A DNA stretch of 64,000 bases from Pseudoxanthomonas koreensis_A (lineage in GTDB: Bacteria > Pseudomonadota > Gammaproteobacteria > Xanthomonadales > Xanthomonadaceae): assembly GCF_041890415.1 (NCBI RefSeq), contig NZ_CP169056.1, forward strand, positions 868,001 to 932,000, given 5' to 3'. The translations under genes and the position numbers were made by a program. This document shows, one piece after another, positions 8,267 to 18,017 of this stretch (the stretch's first letter is position 1; each line of letters starts with the position of its first letter). The notes beneath the pieces were generated by a model. It searched no databases, was not told the origin of the DNA, and saw nothing but the letters and a program-made list of their open reading frames with translations.

Positions 8267-9988
8267 TCAGGCCGACGCGGTGGCATCCAGCCAGCGTTCG
8301 ATGCCGCGCCGGTCACGCGCACGCAGCAGCGCCGGGCGGCGAGCCAGCAGGCGCGACAGGTCGCACTCGCGGATGGCGCGGCGCAGCTCCAGTAGGTGCG
8401 ACGGATGCAGGCTGAACTCGCGCAATCCCAGCGCCAGCAGCAGTGGTGCCAGCAACGGGTCGCCGGCCATCTCGCCACACACCGCCACCGGCACCTGCCG
8501 CTGCGCGCCGGCATCGAGTACATGCGCAAGCAGGCGCAGCACGCCCGGGTGCAACGGCGAATACAGGTCACCCAGCGCGTCGTTGTTGCGGTCCACCGCC
8601 AGCAGGTACTGGACCAGGTCGTTGGTGCCCACCGACAGGAAGTCCACCGCATCGAGCAGGCCGTGCACGCCGATGGCCGCGGCGGGGACCTCGATCATCG
8701 CACCCAGTGGCGGCGGCTCCACCGCCACGCCGCGGCGACGCACCGCGGCCACGGCGCGGCGCAGGCGCTTGCGCACGATCAGCAACTCCTCGCGGCAACT
8801 GACCATCGGCACCAGCACCCGCAACGGCCCGTAGGCGGCCGCCCGCGCAATCGCGCGCAGCTGGGTGTCGAACACGTGGTCGTAGAGCAGCGACAGGCGC
8901 ACGCCGCGCACGCCCAGCGCCGGGTTGTCCTCGTTGGCCAGGGCCAGGCCGGCGCGGTCGGCCTTGTCGGCGCCCAGGTCCAGGGTGCGGAAGGTGACCG
9001 GGCGCCCGTCCATGGCCAAGACCGCATCGCGATAGGCCAGGAACTGCTCGTCCTCGCCCGGCGTCTGCTCGCTCTGCAGGAACAGGAACTCGGTGCGGTA
9101 CAGGCCCACGCCGGCAGCGCCGACCGCATGCGCGCGGGCCACGTCCTCGCGCGATTCGGCATTGGCGTACAACGCGATGTCGGTGCCGTCCAGGGTGCGG
9201 GTGGGCTTGCTGCGCAGCCGCTCCAGGCCGCGCAGCTCGCGCGCCTCCTGCTGCTGGAGGCTGCGGTAGTCGCGCAGGTCGGCCGGATCCGGATCGACCA
9301 CGATCCGCCCGTTCTCGCCGTCCACCATGAGCACGTCGCCGTCGCCGATGCCGGCCAGCGCCTCGGGGATGCCGACCACCAGCGGCAGGTACAGGCTGCG
9401 CGCCATGATGGCGCTGTGCGACAGCGGGCTGCCGCCGGCCGAGACCACCGCCACCACGCCCTGCGCCTGCAGTTGCGCAAGTTCGGAAGGGGCCAGGTTG
9501 TCGCACACCAGGATCTCGCCGGCGGTGCCGCGCGCGGTCGCCGGTTCGCGCCGGTGCAGGTGTGCATGGACCCGGCCGATGATGTGGTCCAGGTCGTCCA
9601 GGCGGGCCTTCAGGTACGGGTCGTCCATGCGCTCGAACACCGCGGCCAGGCGGTCGCGCTGCACGCGCAGGGCGTGGCTGGCCGAGTAGCGCTCCTGGCG
9701 GATCAGGGTGTCCAGGGCCTGGACCAGTTCCGGGTCGTCCAGCAGCAGTGCATGCAGGTCGACGAACTCCAGCGCATCGTCCGACAGCGCGCCCTGCAGC
9801 TTCTCGCGCAGCGCGCGCATCTCGTCGCGCGTGGCGGCCAGTGCGTGCTGCAGGCGTTGCAGCTCGCCCCGCACCCGGGCTGCAGGGACGTGGCGTTCGC
9901 CTACTCCCAGGGTGCGCGGCATGCGCACCCGGGCACTGCCAAGGGCCAGCCCGCGGGACGCGCCATGGCCGGTGAGTACCCGCCTCAT
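8267..9988 (-). CDS. ptsI: PTS enzyme I (PEP-protein phosphotransferase)
   Basis: The start is placed at ATG 9988 (MRRVLTGHGASRG), giving 573 residues, the length of standard EI; the longer open frame would run into ptsH. EI autophosphorylates from PEP and passes phosphate to HPr. GGSPLSHSAIMAR holds the phosphorylated His; DGENGRIVVDP, FRTEFLFLQ-like and SVGTNDLVQYLLAVDRNND blocks form the PEP-binding C-terminal domain. It lacks the N-terminal GAF domain of PtsP (EI-Ntr). It is 61 bp downstream of ptsH. No sugar-specific permease is nearby, so the system is probably regulatory. Confidence 0.93.
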   Translation of the reverse strand: MRRVLTGHGASRGLALGSARVRMPRTLGVGERHVPAARVRGELQRLQHALAATRDEMRALREKLQGALSDDALEFVDLHALLLDDPELVQALDTLIRQERYSASHALRVQRDRLAAVFERMDDPYLKARLDDLDHIIGRVHAHLHRREPATARGTAGEILVCDNLAPSELAQLQAQGVVAVVSAGGSPLSHSAIMARSLYLPLVVGIPEALAGIGDGDVLMVDGENGRIVVDPDPADLRDYRSLQQQEARELRGLERLRSKPTRTLDGTDIALYANAESREDVARAHAVGAAGVGLYRTEFLFLQSEQTPGEDEQFLAYRDAVLAMDGRPVTFRTLDLGADKADRAGLALANEDNPALGVRGVRLSLLYDHVFDTQLRAIARAAAYGPLRVLVPMVSCREELLIVRKRLRRAVAAVRRRGVAVEPPPLGAMIEVPAAAIGVHGLLDAVDFLSVGTNDLVQYLLAVDRNNDALGDLYSPLHPGVLRLLAHVLDAGAQRQVPVAVCGEMAGDPLLAPLLLALGLREFSLHPSHLLELRRAIRECDLSRLLARRPALLRARDRRGIERWLDATASA

Positions 9989-10049
9989 TGCATGCCTTCC
10001 GGACGCGGGCGCCGGCCGCTTGCAGCGACGCGCGCCGGCGTCCGCCGGC

Positions 10050-10319
10050 TCATGCGCCCTCGTCGAAGCGGCACTCGAACAGGGCGACCACCGCCTCCAT
10101 CGCGCTGCCCTCGTCCTCGCCATCGGTGCGCACGATCACCGGCGTGCCCTGGCCGGCGGCCAGCAGCATCACGCCCATGATGCTCTTGGCGTTGACCTCG
10201 CGTCCCTTCGCCTGCAGGGTGACCGAGCAGCGGAACGGCGCCAGTGCCTGCACCAGCTTGGCGGTGGCCCGGGCATGCAGGCCCAGGCGGTTGCTGACGG
10301 TGAGTTCTCGTTCAAGCAT
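10050..10319 (-). CDS. ptsH: HPr phosphocarrier protein
   Basis: An 89-residue protein. His15 in NRLGLHARA is the EI phosphorylation site. Ser46 in AKSIMGVM is the regulatory serine phosphorylated by HprK, whose gene lies three genes upstream in the same run. It overlaps the EIIA gene by 8 bp. HPr should relay phosphate from EI to the mannose-type EIIA, and its Ser-P form would couple the relay to cell energy state. Confidence 0.96.
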   Translation of the reverse strand: MLERELTVSNRLGLHARATAKLVQALAPFRCSVTLQAKGREVNAKSIMGVMLLAAGQGTPVIVRTDGEDEGSAMEAVVALFECRFDEGA

Positions 10320-10704
10320 CGTCGATGATCGCTCCGTTGCGCGTGCCCGCCGCGGCTGTGGCGGGCAGTTCGTCCAGTCCCTGTTCCGGGTAGTTCATCA
10401 CCCGCAGCAGCATCGGCAGGCTCAGCGCCGAAACCCGCCGCACGGGTGTTCCAAGCCGGGCCACGCGCTGGGCCAGGTTGCTGGGGCTGGCGCCATACAG
10501 GTCGGTGAGGACCAGCACGCCGTCGCCGCCATCGACCCGGCGCAAGGCTGCCGAGGCGAGGGGGAGCAACCGGTCCAGGTCGGCGTCGAGCGGCACGTCG
10601 AAGGCTTCCGCGCGCAGCGGCAGGTTGCGCAGCAGGGCGGTCGCCACCGCCAGCAGCGCGCTGCCGACGCCAGGATGGGTAATCAGGAGAATGCCACAGG
10701 CCAT
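10312..10704 (-). CDS. PTS EIIA component, mannose/fructose (Man) family
   Basis: A 130-residue single-domain EIIA. His10 in GILLITHPGVG is the phosphorylation site of the Man-family EIIA fold, and VLTDLYGASPSN matches the conserved loop. No EIIB, EIIC or EIID is encoded in the window, so this EIIA probably signals rather than transports. It lies between rapZ (93 bp upstream) and ptsH (overlapping). In other proteobacteria such stand-alone EIIA proteins (PtsN, ManX-like) control other regulators. Confidence 0.9.
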   Translation of the reverse strand: MACGILLITHPGVGSALLAVATALLRNLPLRAEAFDVPLDADLDRLLPLASAALRRVDGGDGVLVLTDLYGASPSNLAQRVARLGTPVRRVSALSLPMLLRVMNYPEQGLDELPATAAAGTRNGAIIDDA

Positions 10705-10796
10705 GCCCGGAAGTTAACAGAGCGCGATGACCGCCGTCAGCGGGACATGCGGCCGGGTTGCCGACGGGCGTCGATCGCTCCCCGGATGTCCCCGGG

Positions 10797-11669
10797 TCAG
10801 TCCTGCTCGCGGTGGTAGGTGGCCACTTCCTCCCAGCCCTGGGCGCGGGCATGGGTGGCCAGGCGTTCGGCCAGGTAGACCGAGCGGTGCTTGCCGCCGG
10901 TGCAGCCGAAGGCCACGGTGACGTAGGCGCGGGTATCGGTGCGCAACTTCGGCAGCCAGGTGTCCAGGAAGGCGGCGACCTGGGTGGCATAGGCCTCCAC
11001 CTCGGGCTGCGCATCCAGGTACTCGCGCACCCGCGCGTCGCGGCCGGTCAACGGGCGCAGGTCCGGGTCCCAGTGCGGGTTGGGCAGCACCCGCGCGTCG
11101 AACACGAAGTCCGCCTCCTCCGGCACCCCGCGCCGGTAGGCGAAGGACTCGAACAGCAGCGACAGCCCCGGGCTGTGTTCCAGGGCGAAGCCGGTGATGA
11201 CCTGGCGGCGCAACTGATGGACGTTGAGCCCGCTGGTGTCGATGACCGCGTCGGCTTCCTCGCGCAACGGCCGGATGATCTCGCGCTCGCGGGCGATGGC
11301 CTGCGGCAGCGACAGGCCAAGGCGGCTGAGCGGATGGCGCCGGCGGGTATCGGCGTAGCGGCGCAGCAGGATCTCGTCGTCGGCCTCGAAGAACAGCAGG
11401 CGCGCGTCGGCGCCGAGCGAGGCCGCCACCGCGCGCCACTCGGCCAGCCGGCTGAGGTCGCTGTCGCGGCTGCGCACGTCGATGCCCACGGCCATGCGTT
11501 CGGGCAGGCCATCGTCGCGCACCAGGGTGCGCACGAACGCCGGCAGCAGTTCGACCGGCAGGTTGTCCACGCAGTAGTAGTCCAGGTCCTCGAAGGTCTT
11601 CAACGCCACCGACTTGCCCGAACCGGACAGGCCGCTGACGATCACCAGGGTGGAGCCGTGCGCGTTCAT
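10797..11669 (-). CDS. rapZ: RNase adapter / nucleotide-binding protein RapZ
   Basis: A 290-residue protein. GLSGSGKS (residues 13-20) is the Walker A loop, CVDNLPVELLP the next conserved block, and the C-terminal half contains the conserved VAFGCTGGKHRSVYLAERLA stretch of the RNA/metabolite-binding domain. In E. coli RapZ guides RNase E to the sRNA GlmZ and so controls glmS and amino-sugar synthesis. The start overlaps the hprK stop by four bases, so the two are probably coupled. Confidence 0.95.
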   Translation of the reverse strand: MNAHGSTLVIVSGLSGSGKSVALKTFEDLDYYCVDNLPVELLPAFVRTLVRDDGLPERMAVGIDVRSRDSDLSRLAEWRAVAASLGADARLLFFEADDEILLRRYADTRRRHPLSRLGLSLPQAIAREREIIRPLREEADAVIDTSGLNVHQLRRQVITGFALEHSPGLSLLFESFAYRRGVPEEADFVFDARVLPNPHWDPDLRPLTGRDARVREYLDAQPEVEAYATQVAAFLDTWLPKLRTDTRAYVTVAFGCTGGKHRSVYLAERLATHARAQGWEEVATYHREQD

Positions 11670-12616
11670 CCGCGCCGCTCCAGCATGTTGCTGTGCCGGG
11701 CGATGAAGATTGCCGCCGGGTCGATGCCCTTGGTGCGCAGGATATGCAGGCGGGTGGCGGCCTCGGTGAGCACCGCCAGGTTGCGGCCGGGCATCACCGG
11801 CAGGGTGATCAGGGGCACGTCCAGGTCAAGCACGTGGCGGGTGCCCGAATCGCCGGTCAGGCGCTCGTAGCCGTGCGGGTTGGGCTCGGTCATCGGCCGG
11901 GTGAGGTGCACGATCAGGCGCAGGTACTTGTTCCGCTTCACCGCGGTGTCGCCGAACATTTCGCGCACGTTGAGCACGCCCAGGCCCCGCACTTCGAGCA
12001 GGTCCTGCAGCAGTTCCGGGCAGGTGCCGTCGAGCACGTCCGGCGCGATCTGGGTGAACTCGGGCGCATCGTCGGCCACCAGGCGGTGGCCACGGCTGAG
12101 CAGTTCCAGCGCCAGTTCGCTCTTGCCCGAGCCGGCCTCGCCGGTGATCAGCACGCCGATGGAGTAGATCTCCATGAACACCCCGTGCAGGGTCACCCGC
12201 GGGGCCAGGGTCAGGGCCAGGTGGTAGGAAAGATGATTGAGCAGTTCGTGGCCGCGCTTGGGTGAAACCCACAGCGGGGTATCCGATTCCTCCGCGGCGG
12301 CGCGCAGGTCCTCGGGGCAGGACTGGCTCTTGCTGATGACCAGCGCCAGCGGGCGGAACTGCACGATCTTCTCGATCGTCTCCCAGCGCTGGCGCGAGTC
12401 CAGCGAATCCAGCCAGGTCAGCTCCTCGCTGCCCAGGATCTGCACCTTGTTGGGGTACACCGCGTTGAGATAGCCGGCCAGCGAGGGCCGGCGGGCGTTG
12501 GTCTGGCCGGATTCGATCTCGCGCTGCTCGCCCTTGTGCCCGGCCAGCCAGCGCAGCGAGAGCTTATCCTGCTGCTGGTCGAACAGCTCGCGCGCGGTGA
12601 TGCTGGCGTTTCTCAT
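11666..12616 (-). CDS. hprK: HPr kinase/phosphorylase
   Basis: The start at ATG 12616 (MRNASITARELFDQQ) gives 316 residues, the normal length. GEAGSGKSELALELLSRGH is the P-loop region and LVADDAPEFT the adjacent catalytic segment; EVRGLGVLNVREMFG is the HprK signature, and the C-terminus carries the HPr-binding region. It phosphorylates HPr on Ser46. In gram-negatives HprK usually occurs with a PTS lacking permeases, as here. It lies in the hpf-hprK-rapZ-EIIA-ptsH-ptsI run. Confidence 0.95.
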   Translation of the reverse strand: MRNASITARELFDQQQDKLSLRWLAGHKGEQREIESGQTNARRPSLAGYLNAVYPNKVQILGSEELTWLDSLDSRQRWETIEKIVQFRPLALVISKSQSCPEDLRAAAEESDTPLWVSPKRGHELLNHLSYHLALTLAPRVTLHGVFMEIYSIGVLITGEAGSGKSELALELLSRGHRLVADDAPEFTQIAPDVLDGTCPELLQDLLEVRGLGVLNVREMFGDTAVKRNKYLRLIVHLTRPMTEPNPHGYERLTGDSGTRHVLDLDVPLITLPVMPGRNLAVLTEAATRLHILRTKGIDPAAIFIARHSNMLERRG

Positions 12617-12661
12617 GCGGCCCGGCCTTGGACGGAATGGGTCGGCCGATTGTCGCGCAAA

Positions 12662-12685
12662 CCGGCGGCGCATGTGCGCCGCCGG
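12662..12685. other. Perfect 24-nt hairpin between hpf and hprK
   Basis: Two perfect 11-nt arms (CCGGCGGCGCA and its complement) flank a 2-nt centre in the 82-bp gap between the hpf stop and the hprK start. There is no T-run, so it may be an mRNA processing or stability structure separating rpoN-hpf from the PTS genes. ptsN often occupies this position in other proteobacteria. Confidence 0.6.
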
Positions 12686-12698
12686 CCGCGCCACGGAC

Positions 12699-13013
12699 TC
12701 ACAGGGCGTCCGGCACCGTCCGCGGGGTGTACTGCTGCTGCTTTTCCTTGTGCTTGACCACCTGGCGGTCGAGCTTGTCGGCCAGCACGTCGATGGCCGC
12801 GTACATGTTCTCGCCCTCGGCCTCTGCATGCAGGGTCTTGCCGGGAACGATCAGGTCGGCCGCGGCGTGGTGGGAGGGCTTGCGCACGCCCAGTTGCACG
12901 CGCACCTCGATGGGCTGGTCGAAATGGCGGTCCAGGCGTTGCAGCTTGCTCTGCACGTATTCGTCCAGGGCCTGGGTGATCTCCAGCTGCTGGCCGTAGA
13001 TTTCGATGCGCAT
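12699..13013 (-). CDS. hpf: Ribosome hibernation promoting factor (HPF/YfiA family)
   Basis: Two adjacent ATG codons (13016 and 13013) follow an AGGAGG. The second gives the better 6-nt spacing, so the protein is taken as MRIEIYGQQLEITQ..., 104 residues: the short HPF form without the C-terminal dimerisation domain. The family features are the beta-alpha-beta fold with EYVQSKLQRLDRHFD and the basic KHKEKQQQY tail that lies in the ribosome decoding region. HPF silences ribosomes in stationary phase. Its place after rpoN is conserved widely. Confidence 0.92.
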   Translation of the reverse strand: MRIEIYGQQLEITQALDEYVQSKLQRLDRHFDQPIEVRVQLGVRKPSHHAAADLIVPGKTLHAEAEGENMYAAIDVLADKLDRQVVKHKEKQQQYTPRTVPDAL

Positions 13014-13074
13014 CATGAACCTCCTTCGGAGTTTGCCGCGTGGACGGCTCCGGCGATCCAGGTGCCGCATCGAT

Positions 13075-14505
13075 TCAGCCGATGCGGACCCGCTCGTGCG
13101 AAGCCGGAATGTTCATGGCTTCACGATACTTCGCCACCGTGCGCCGCGCTACCGGTATTCCACCCTGCTTGAGCAGGTCAGCCAGCTTGGCGTCAGAAAG
13201 CGGCTTGCGGGGGTTTTCTTCATCGATGAAACCGCGGATCATCGACTGGATGGCGGTGCTGGATGCTTCGCCACCGCCGCCGGTGTCGATGCCCGAGGCG
13301 AAGAACGCCTTCAGCGGCAAGGTGCCACGCGGGGTGCGCACGAACTTGCGCGCGATGGCGCGCGAGATGGTGGATTCGTGCAGGCCCACCTGCCCGGCGA
13401 TCTCGCGCAGGGTCAACGGGCGCAGGGCCTGCTCGCCGAACTCCAGGAACGCAGCCTGCTGGTGCACCAGGCTGCGCATCACCTTGAGCAGGGTGTCGCC
13501 GCGCGCTTCCAGGCTCTTGAGCAGCCAGCGCGCCTCTTGCAACTGGGTGCGCAGGTAGCCGGCATCGCCCTCGCCGCAGCGGCGGATCAGTTGTTCATAG
13601 CCGCGGTGGATCGATACCCGCGGCAGCGCCTGGCGTGACAGGGCCACCTTCCACACGCCACGCTGGCGCCAGATCACGCAGTCGGGCACCACGTAGTTGT
13701 CGTGGTCCAGGTCGGCCAGGGCCTTGCCGGGGCGCGGGTCGAGCGAGCGCACCAGTTGCACTGCTTGTTCCACCTCGGCCGGCGCGCAGCGCAGCTCGTG
13801 GGCAATGCCTTCGATGCCGCTGCGCGGCAGCCGCTCCAGCGGGCCGTCGACGATGCGCAGGGCCAGCTCGCGGCCGGGGGTGTCGGCCGGGAGTACGTCC
13901 AGCTGCAGGCGCAGGCATTCGCCAAGCCCGCGCGCGGCCACGCCAACCGGATCGAAGCGCTGCAACTGGTGCAGCACGGTCAGGATCTCGTCCTCGCTGG
14001 CGCAGATGTCCGGCAGCAGCGCCTGGGCGATGGCGGCCAGCGGCTCGCGCAGGTAGCCGTCCTCGTCCAGTGCATCGATCAGGGTCGCGCCGATCAGCCG
14101 GTCGCGCGCCGACAGGGGCGAGAGGTGGAGCTGCCAGAGCAGGTGACTGGACAGGGTTTCCGGCTCGCGCATGCGCTCGGCGGCATCGTCGCCCTGGTCA
14201 TCGTCGAAGCCGCCGCCACCTTCCCAGGTGGGGCCATCGTTGGACCAGTCGCCCTCGTCGGCCGCTTCGGCCGGGGCGCGTGCGTCGTCGTCGCCGCCGT
14301 CACTGGCCGTGGTTTCGGAGCGTTCCCCGGTCGCAGGCTCCGGCTCGGCATCGTCGGTCCATTCCAGCAGCGGATTGGTCTCGATCGCTTCGGCGACCTC
14401 GGCCTGCAGTTCCAGCGAGGACATCTGCAACAGGCGGATGGCCTGACGCAACTGCGGCGTCATGACCAGGTGCTGTCCGAGCGATGTCTGCAGCCGTGCC
14501 TTCAT
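13075..14505 (-). CDS. rpoN: RNA polymerase sigma-54 factor RpoN
   Basis: The start at ATG 14505 gives 476 residues. Region I is the Gln/Leu-rich activator-contact segment MKARLQTSLGQHLVMTPQLRQAIRLLQMSS. An acidic region II follows (about 45-115), then the core-binding domain, and the C-terminal RpoN box ARRTVAKYRE (the family's -24 contact) is present. SISRAIARKFVRTPRG matches the helix-turn-helix block. It directs transcription from -24/-12 promoters (nitrogen, flagella, pili). It lies 58 bp after lptB, as in most proteobacteria. Confidence 0.96.
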   Translation of the reverse strand: MKARLQTSLGQHLVMTPQLRQAIRLLQMSSLELQAEVAEAIETNPLLEWTDDAEPEPATGERSETTASDGGDDDARAPAEAADEGDWSNDGPTWEGGGGFDDDQGDDAAERMREPETLSSHLLWQLHLSPLSARDRLIGATLIDALDEDGYLREPLAAIAQALLPDICASEDEILTVLHQLQRFDPVGVAARGLGECLRLQLDVLPADTPGRELALRIVDGPLERLPRSGIEGIAHELRCAPAEVEQAVQLVRSLDPRPGKALADLDHDNYVVPDCVIWRQRGVWKVALSRQALPRVSIHRGYEQLIRRCGEGDAGYLRTQLQEARWLLKSLEARGDTLLKVMRSLVHQQAAFLEFGEQALRPLTLREIAGQVGLHESTISRAIARKFVRTPRGTLPLKAFFASGIDTGGGGEASSTAIQSMIRGFIDEENPRKPLSDAKLADLLKQGGIPVARRTVAKYREAMNIPASHERVRIG

Positions 14506-14563
14506 GTCCCTGCCAGGTGTGGAGCGGCGGGGCTGCCGATCAGGGGCATCCTGGACCAGGTGT

Positions 14564-15285
<722 letters not shown>

Positions 15286-15286
<1 letters not shown>

Positions 15287-15825
15287 CAGTTGCTCCCGTC
15301 CGTGGCCGGGGCAGGGTTGCGCGGCTGGATCACGGTGCGCACGCGGCTGCCGTCACCGCCGCTGCGCACCTGGCCGCTGGCCATGTTGTAGACCATGCGC
15401 TGGCCGCTGTTGCTGCCGCGCGCGGAGTCGACCTGGTAGTTGCCGGTCAGGGTCAGCAGTTCCTTGGCGGGCTCGTACACGATGCGGTCGGCACGCGCGT
15501 TCATGGTGCTGCCGTCGTCCATGTCCTGTTTCATGCTGGCCTGCTTGCCGGTCAGCACGACCTGCTCGATCTCGCCGTTGCGCTGCACGATTTCGGCGCG
15601 CTCGGCGCGGATGTCCAGGGTGCCCTGGGTGATGACCACGCTGCCGGTGAATATGCAGCGCGAGTTGGCTTGGCCCTGGTTGCAGTCGGAGCTGTCCGAA
15701 TCCAGCGTCATTGGCTGGTTGCGGTCGCTGGACTTGGCCTGGGCCGGGGCTGCGGCCAGCAGCGCCAGCGCGGCCAGCGCCAGGGCGGCGCCGGTGCGCA
15801 GGCTAACGGGATGCGGAAGGTTCAT
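15286..15825 (-). CDS. lptA: LPS transport periplasmic protein LptA
   Basis: A 179-residue protein with a signal peptide (about residues 1-30, ending APAQA). The mature part matches the LptA/OstA beta-jellyroll: FTGSVVITQGTLDIRAERAEI and NARADRIVYEPAKELLTLTGN. LptA subunits form the bridge that carries LPS across the periplasm between LptC and LptD. The start overlaps the end of lptC by 23 bp, and the stop touches the lptB start. Confidence 0.94.
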
Positions 15826-16360
15826 AGCGGGTCCTGACCTGCGAGAGGAGGCGGTACTGGCGCGTCTTGAGGTTGGCTTCCAGCCCGGTGCCGGTCTGGA
15901 TGATGCCGGGCTGGGTCAGGGTGACCTGGCCGCGGGTACGCGCCAGGTCCTGGTGGGGCAGCAGTTCCAGGCTGGCGGTGTCGAAGGTCGTGGGCGGGCC
16001 TGCATCCGGGTCGCTGCGGCCGGAGACGCCGCCTTCGAGCCGGGCCAGTTCGGCGTCGGGGCTGACCCAGCCATGCTCGGCGCGCACCTGCCAGGTGCCG
16101 CCACTGCCCGGGATCATGAACAGCGGGGTGGTGATATCCATGCTCTGGTCCTCGCCGCGCTGCAGGCGCGGCGCCAGCAGGCGCATGGACTCGGTACCGT
16201 CGCTGCCCAGCACCACCAGTTCGAAATCGCGCAGCACGTAATCGGAGCGCTGCGCCAGGCCCGCCGTGGGTGCATCGCTGCCGCGCATGCGCCAGGCCGA
16301 CCAGCCGCTGACGATCGCCGCCGCCAGCAGCGTCAGGCCCAGGGCCGCGCGCCAGTTCAT
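15803..16360 (-). CDS. lptC: LPS export system protein LptC
   Basis: A 185-residue protein with one N-terminal membrane helix (about residues 5-22) followed by a periplasmic LptC jellyroll. The segment after the helix (RSDYVLRDFELVVLGSDG) is the usual start of the LptC domain. It links the LptB2FG complex to LptA. It overlaps kdsC upstream (4 bp) and lptA downstream. LptC sequences are poorly conserved, so position in the operon is an important part of the call. Confidence 0.9.
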   Translation of the reverse strand: MNWRAALGLTLLAAAIVSGWSAWRMRGSDAPTAGLAQRSDYVLRDFELVVLGSDGTESMRLLAPRLQRGEDQSMDITTPLFMIPGSGGTWQVRAEHGWVSPDAELARLEGGVSGRSDPDAGPPTTFDTASLELLPHQDLARTRGQVTLTQPGIIQTGTGLEANLKTRQYRLLSQVRTRYEPSASR

Positions 16361-16923
16361 GCACGCCGTCCGTCACGCGAACCGTGGCCGGCGAGGATCG
16401 CCGGCAGGTGTCCCTGCGCGGCCAGCAGCACGTCGCAGACCTCGCGCACCGCGCCTTCCCCGGCGCGTGCGCGGGTGCGCCAGTGCACGACTTCGGAGAT
16501 CCACGGGTGCGCGGTGGCCGGTGCGACCGACAACCCGGCCACGCGCAGGCAGTCCAGGTCGGGCAGGTCGTCGCCGACGAAGCAGGTGCGCTCGCGCGAC
16601 AACCCGTGCCGGGTGATCAGTGCATCCATGCAGGCCAGCTTGTCGCGCACGCCGATATGGGTGTCCACCCCCAGGTCGGCGCCGCGCACCTGCGCCACCA
16701 GGCTGGAGCGCGCGGTGATCATCGCCACCTTGATGCCGAACCGCAGCAGCTGGGCCAGGCCCTGGCCATCGAGCACACTGAACGACTTGAGCTCCTTGCC
16801 GGCGGCGTCGAAGTACAGGCGGCCGTCGGTGAGGGTCCCGTCCACGTCCAGGCAGACCAGGCCGATGCGGCTTGCGCGCTCCTGGACGCCGGGGGGAGCG
16901 GTGGCGAGGGGGTCGTAGGGCAT
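16357..16923 (-). CDS. kdsC: 3-deoxy-D-manno-octulosonate 8-phosphate phosphatase
   Basis: A 188-residue HAD-family phosphatase of the small tetrameric type. CLDVDGTLTDGRLYF carries the nucleophile and acid/base Asp pair; MITARSS is motif II, and FVGDDLPDLDCL the Mg-binding motif IV. It hydrolyses Kdo-8-P to Kdo for lipid A-core synthesis. It lies between kdsD (24 bp upstream) and lptC (4-bp overlap). Confidence 0.95.
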   Translation of the reverse strand: MPYDPLATAPPGVQERASRIGLVCLDVDGTLTDGRLYFDAAGKELKSFSVLDGQGLAQLLRFGIKVAMITARSSLVAQVRGADLGVDTHIGVRDKLACMDALITRHGLSRERTCFVGDDLPDLDCLRVAGLSVAPATAHPWISEVVHWRTRARAGEGAVREVCDVLLAAQGHLPAILAGHGSRDGRRA

Positions 16924-16947
16924 GAAGGTCTCGGGATCTGACGGGGT

Positions 16948-17952
16948 TTAAACCACGCGCGCGCGCAACAGGTCGTGAATGTTGAGCGCACCCACCGGAC
17001 GCCCGGTGGCATCGACCACCACCAGGCCGTTGATCTGGTGGCGTTCCATCAGGTGCGCCGCCTCGGCCGCCATCTGCCCCGCATCGATGGTGCGCGGGTT
17101 GCGGGTCATGACGTCGGCGATGGCCGCCTGGCGCACGTCGATGCCGCGGTCCAGGGCACGGCGCAGGTCGCCGTCGGTAAAGATGCCGGCCAGGCGCCCG
17201 TCGCTGCCGGCCACCGCGGTCATGCCCAGGCGCTTGCGGCTCATCTCCATCAGCGCCTCGGCCACGCTGGCGTCCAGCCCGACCAGCGGCAGGGCATCGC
17301 CGTGGTGCATCACGTCGGTGATCCGCAGCAGCAGGCGCCGGCCCAGGCTGCCGGCCGGGTGCGAGCGGGCGAAGTCATCGGCGGTGAAGCCGCGCGCTTC
17401 CAGCAGTGCCACCGCCAGTGCATCGCCCATCGCCAGTGATGCGGTGGTGGAGGAGGTGGGCGCCAGGTGCAGCGGGCAGGCCTCGGCCGGCACGCTCACG
17501 TCCAGGTGCAGGTCGGCCTCGCGGCCGAGGGCGGACTGCGGATATCCGGTCATCGCGATCACCGTGTTGCCCTGCCGGCGCAGTGCCGGCAGCAGCATCA
17601 GCACCTCCTCCGACGTGCCCGAATAGGACAGCGCCAGGACCACATCGGCATCGGTGATCATGCCCAGGTCGCCGTGGCCTGCCTCGCCGGGATGGACGAA
17701 GAAGGCGGGGGTGCCGGTGGAGGCCAGGGTCGCGGCGATCTTGTGCGCGATGTGGCCGGACTTGCCCATGCCGGTGCACACCACCCGCCCCGTGCACGCC
17801 AGCAGGCGCTGGCACGCCTCGACGAAGGCGTCGCCGAGGCGCGCGCCGACGGCCTCCAGTGCCTGGGCCTCGACCGCGAACACCCGGCGCCCGCTGGCGA
17901 CCAGCTGGCCGGCATCGGTGGCGGTGGAGCTGGGTGCGACGGGAGCGACCAT
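16948..17952 (-). CDS. kdsD: D-arabinose 5-phosphate isomerase
   Basis: The start at ATG 17952 gives 334 residues, close to the E. coli enzyme (328). There is an N-terminal SIS sugar-isomerase domain (about 45-180), with CTGMGKSGHIAHKIAATLASTG and SYSGTSEEVL as the sugar-phosphate-binding motifs, followed by two CBS domains (about 205-330). It converts ribulose-5-P to arabinose-5-P, the first step to Kdo. It is the first gene of the minus-strand Kdo/Lpt operon and is divergent from ibaG, so a promoter must lie in the 65 bp between. Confidence 0.95.
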   Translation of the reverse strand: MVAPVAPSSTATDAGQLVASGRRVFAVEAQALEAVGARLGDAFVEACQRLLACTGRVVCTGMGKSGHIAHKIAATLASTGTPAFFVHPGEAGHGDLGMITDADVVLALSYSGTSEEVLMLLPALRRQGNTVIAMTGYPQSALGREADLHLDVSVPAEACPLHLAPTSSTTASLAMGDALAVALLEARGFTADDFARSHPAGSLGRRLLLRITDVMHHGDALPLVGLDASVAEALMEMSRKRLGMTAVAGSDGRLAGIFTDGDLRRALDRGIDVRQAAIADVMTRNPRTIDAGQMAAEAAHLMERHQINGLVVVDATGRPVGALNIHDLLRARVV

Positions 17953-18017
17953 GTGCAGGGGGCCCGGCTGCCCGGGATTCGCTAGACTATGGCGCCTCAT
18001 TCTAGGCCAAGCGCTCA

